Shown: piece after piece, positions 62,925-64,000 of the stretch | How the letters are laid out: each line of letters starts with the position of its first letter | Position numbering within the stretch: the first letter of the stretch is position 1 | Assembly (NCBI GenBank): GCA_035529075.1 | Contig: DATKXK010000013.1 | Location: 1-64,000, forward strand | Source of the DNA: Acidobacteriota bacterium | GTDB taxonomy: Bacteria; Zixibacteria; MSB-5A5; GN15; FEB-12 | Direction of reading: 5' to 3' | DNA length: 64,000 nucleotides | The notes under the pieces: model-generated | The model's input: the letters and a program-made list of their open reading frames with translations, nothing else | The model's database searches: none | Told to the model about the DNA's origin: nothing | Translations under genes and position numbers: made by a program

Positions 62925-64000
62925 TCACTGACATGGCGCCAACTCTTCGTGGCTGATAAACAGGTAATCAATCAGCCGGGTCAGATCACCGATGTCAACT
63001 ACTCCCACCTCGTCCCCGTCGACGTTTGCCTCCGGCATGCATGCCGGAGGCCGGGCCGTGATGAACAGATGATCGATCAGTTCGGTGAGGTCCGAAATGT
63101 CAACAAGATCGTCAACATCGTCATCCAGGTTTCCCGTCATGCCCACGCAGCAGCAGGCGTCACCCACCCCGTTGCCGTTGCTGTCCTTCTGATCGGAGTT
63201 GCGGACCAGCGGGCAGTTGTCCTCTTCGTTGGGGACTCCGTCCCTGTCAACGTCCGCGCTCGGGAACGCGTTTTTGAGAATCCAGCCGTCGGGGTCGAAC
63301 TGTACCCCGTTCACCTGATCCGGCAGATCGAGAACGAAAGCCTGGTCGATCCGGTCATTCCAGACCGTCACAAGAGTATCTCCGCCTGCGGCATAAGAAA
63401 GGTGAAGCTGGACAGGCATCTCGAACAGCGGCCGGTGTCCGTACTCGTCCTGGTACTGGCTGAGGTACACCTCCATCCGGTGCGTGCCGGGAGCCTGCAC
63501 GTACCCGTAGAAGTACCTGGGGTACCATTCATCATATATCCACTGGTCGAAGAAGAAATCCAGGTCCGTGCCGCTGACCGTCTCGCACACGTCCCGAAAA
63601 TCCTCGGTCGTGGCGTGATTGTACATGAACTCAGGCGTCGAGGCATACTCGCTCAGACAGGTGAAAAACGTCGCGTTACCCAGCACGCCGCGCAGCATGT
63701 GCAGAACAAAGGCGCCCTTGCTGTAGATGATGCTTACGAAGATACCGAACGGGTCCGAGATGTCGTCGAGGTACAGTGTCCCCGGCGAGTAGTAGGCATT
63801 ATCCTCCATGTCCGCCTGGTAGGCCGCGAACCCCTGGCTGTGCTCGGTCCACAGGGCGGCCGAGTACGTGGCAAACCCCTCGTTGAGCCAGCCGTGGTGC
63901 CAGTCCCGGCACGTAATCATGTCGCCAAACCACATATGGGACAACTCGTGCACTGATACGCCGAACCAGGCCGTCGACAATTCGCCCTGGACAGTGTTCG
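62925..64000 (-). CDS. Secreted M1-type metallopeptidase with dockerin repeats, N-terminus cut by window edge
   Basis: 358 codons visible, open to the right edge. The gluzincin site is HELSH, and Glu in GWLNEGFATY lies 18 residues after the second His, the M1 HExxH-x18-E arrangement. M1 C-terminal features follow (FGIFVSIIYSKGAFVLHMLRGVLG, DLDFFFDQWIYDEWYPRYFYGY). A thrombospondin-3-like calcium segment (DVDRDGVPNEEDNCPLV, DSNGNGVGDACC) and two dockerin-like repeats (VDISDLTELIDHLFI, VDIGDLTRLIDYLFI) end the protein. An exported peptidase; the dockerin end relates it to the protein at the left edge. Confidence 0.92.
   Translation of the reverse strand, partial: NTVQGELSTAWFGVSVHELSHMWFGDMITCRDWHHGWLNEGFATYSAALWTEHSQGFAAYQADMEDNAYYSPGTLYLDDISDPFGIFVSIIYSKGAFVLHMLRGVLGNATFFTCLSEYASTPEFMYNHATTEDFRDVCETVSGTDLDFFFDQWIYDEWYPRYFYGYVQAPGTHRMEVYLSQYQDEYGHRPLFEMPVQLHLSYAAGGDTLVTVWNDRIDQAFVLDLPDQVNGVQFDPDGWILKNAFPSADVDRDGVPNEEDNCPLVRNSDQKDSNGNGVGDACCCVGMTGNLDDDVDDLVDISDLTELIDHLFITARPPACMPEANVDGDEVGVVDIGDLTRLIDYLFISHEELAPCQ

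Overview
The window looks like a chromosome segment of an uncultured bacterium of the FCB group, most likely Candidatus Zixibacteria or a close relative; this placement is inference. Supporting signs are secreted proteins ending in dockerin-like repeats of the form GDLTxLIDYLFI (left edge, 20.0 kb, right edge), a T9SS-type C-terminal sorting domain with YPNPFNP, moderately high G+C, and housekeeping genes in bacterial order. I count 56 protein genes, most on the minus strand, plus two tRNA genes without encoded CCA. No rRNA, CRISPR array, insertion sequence or recognisable transposase was seen.

Layout. 0-8 kb: a very large secreted protein cut by the left edge behind a roughly 520-nt leader, a membrane-anchored kinase/pseudokinase, and a cohesin-like T9SS cargo protein. 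7-10 kb: an HtrA protease and a catalytically dead HtrA-like partner, overlapping by 11 bp. 10-14 kb: an ECF sigma factor followed by three envelope proteins (DUF4097 adhesin-like, bactofilin-membrane fusion, toast-rack-like) closed by a terminator; no anti-sigma factor is visible. 14-20 kb: an AHSA1 protein, the KtrAB potassium system, a serpin, an amidohydrolase and a two-repeat dockerin protein.

20.5-26.3 kb is an accessory-looking stretch. Short direct repeats bracket a secreted orphan, a HEPN-like protein and a small-molecule-type methyltransferase. A tRNA-Ser(UGA) gene has its 3' end copied 402 bp away across a GIY-YIG nuclease gene, and its promoter region is copied upstream of the HEPN-like gene.

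26-29 kb holds secreted or lipid-anchored orphans, a beta-helix protein, an AhpD-like protein and a CYTH protein. 29.8-33.3 kb is yajC-def-fmt-rng. 33.6-39.8 kb is rpmE-DUF1385-prfA-unknown-prmC-nth-DUF2953-ytfJ. 39.9-49.1 kb is a tightly packed run gcvT-comB-TPR-BatA/vWA-ABC-F-flavodoxin-methyltransferase with a good promoter upstream. 49-57.6 kb carries acnA, ispE, spoVG, tRNA-Gln, prs, the L25 gene and priA. 57.6-64 kb carries a TPR protein, a DUF4139 protein, a squalene/phytoene synthase homologue, a GT4 glycosyltransferase and a dockerin-bearing M1 metallopeptidase cut by the right edge.

The least ordinary parts are (i) the repeat-bracketed accessory stretch at 21.7-26.2 kb, (ii) the ECF-sigma/envelope operon, (iii) the HtrA/pseudo-HtrA pair, and (iv) co-occurrence of dockerin-like proteins with a cohesin-like T9SS cargo.
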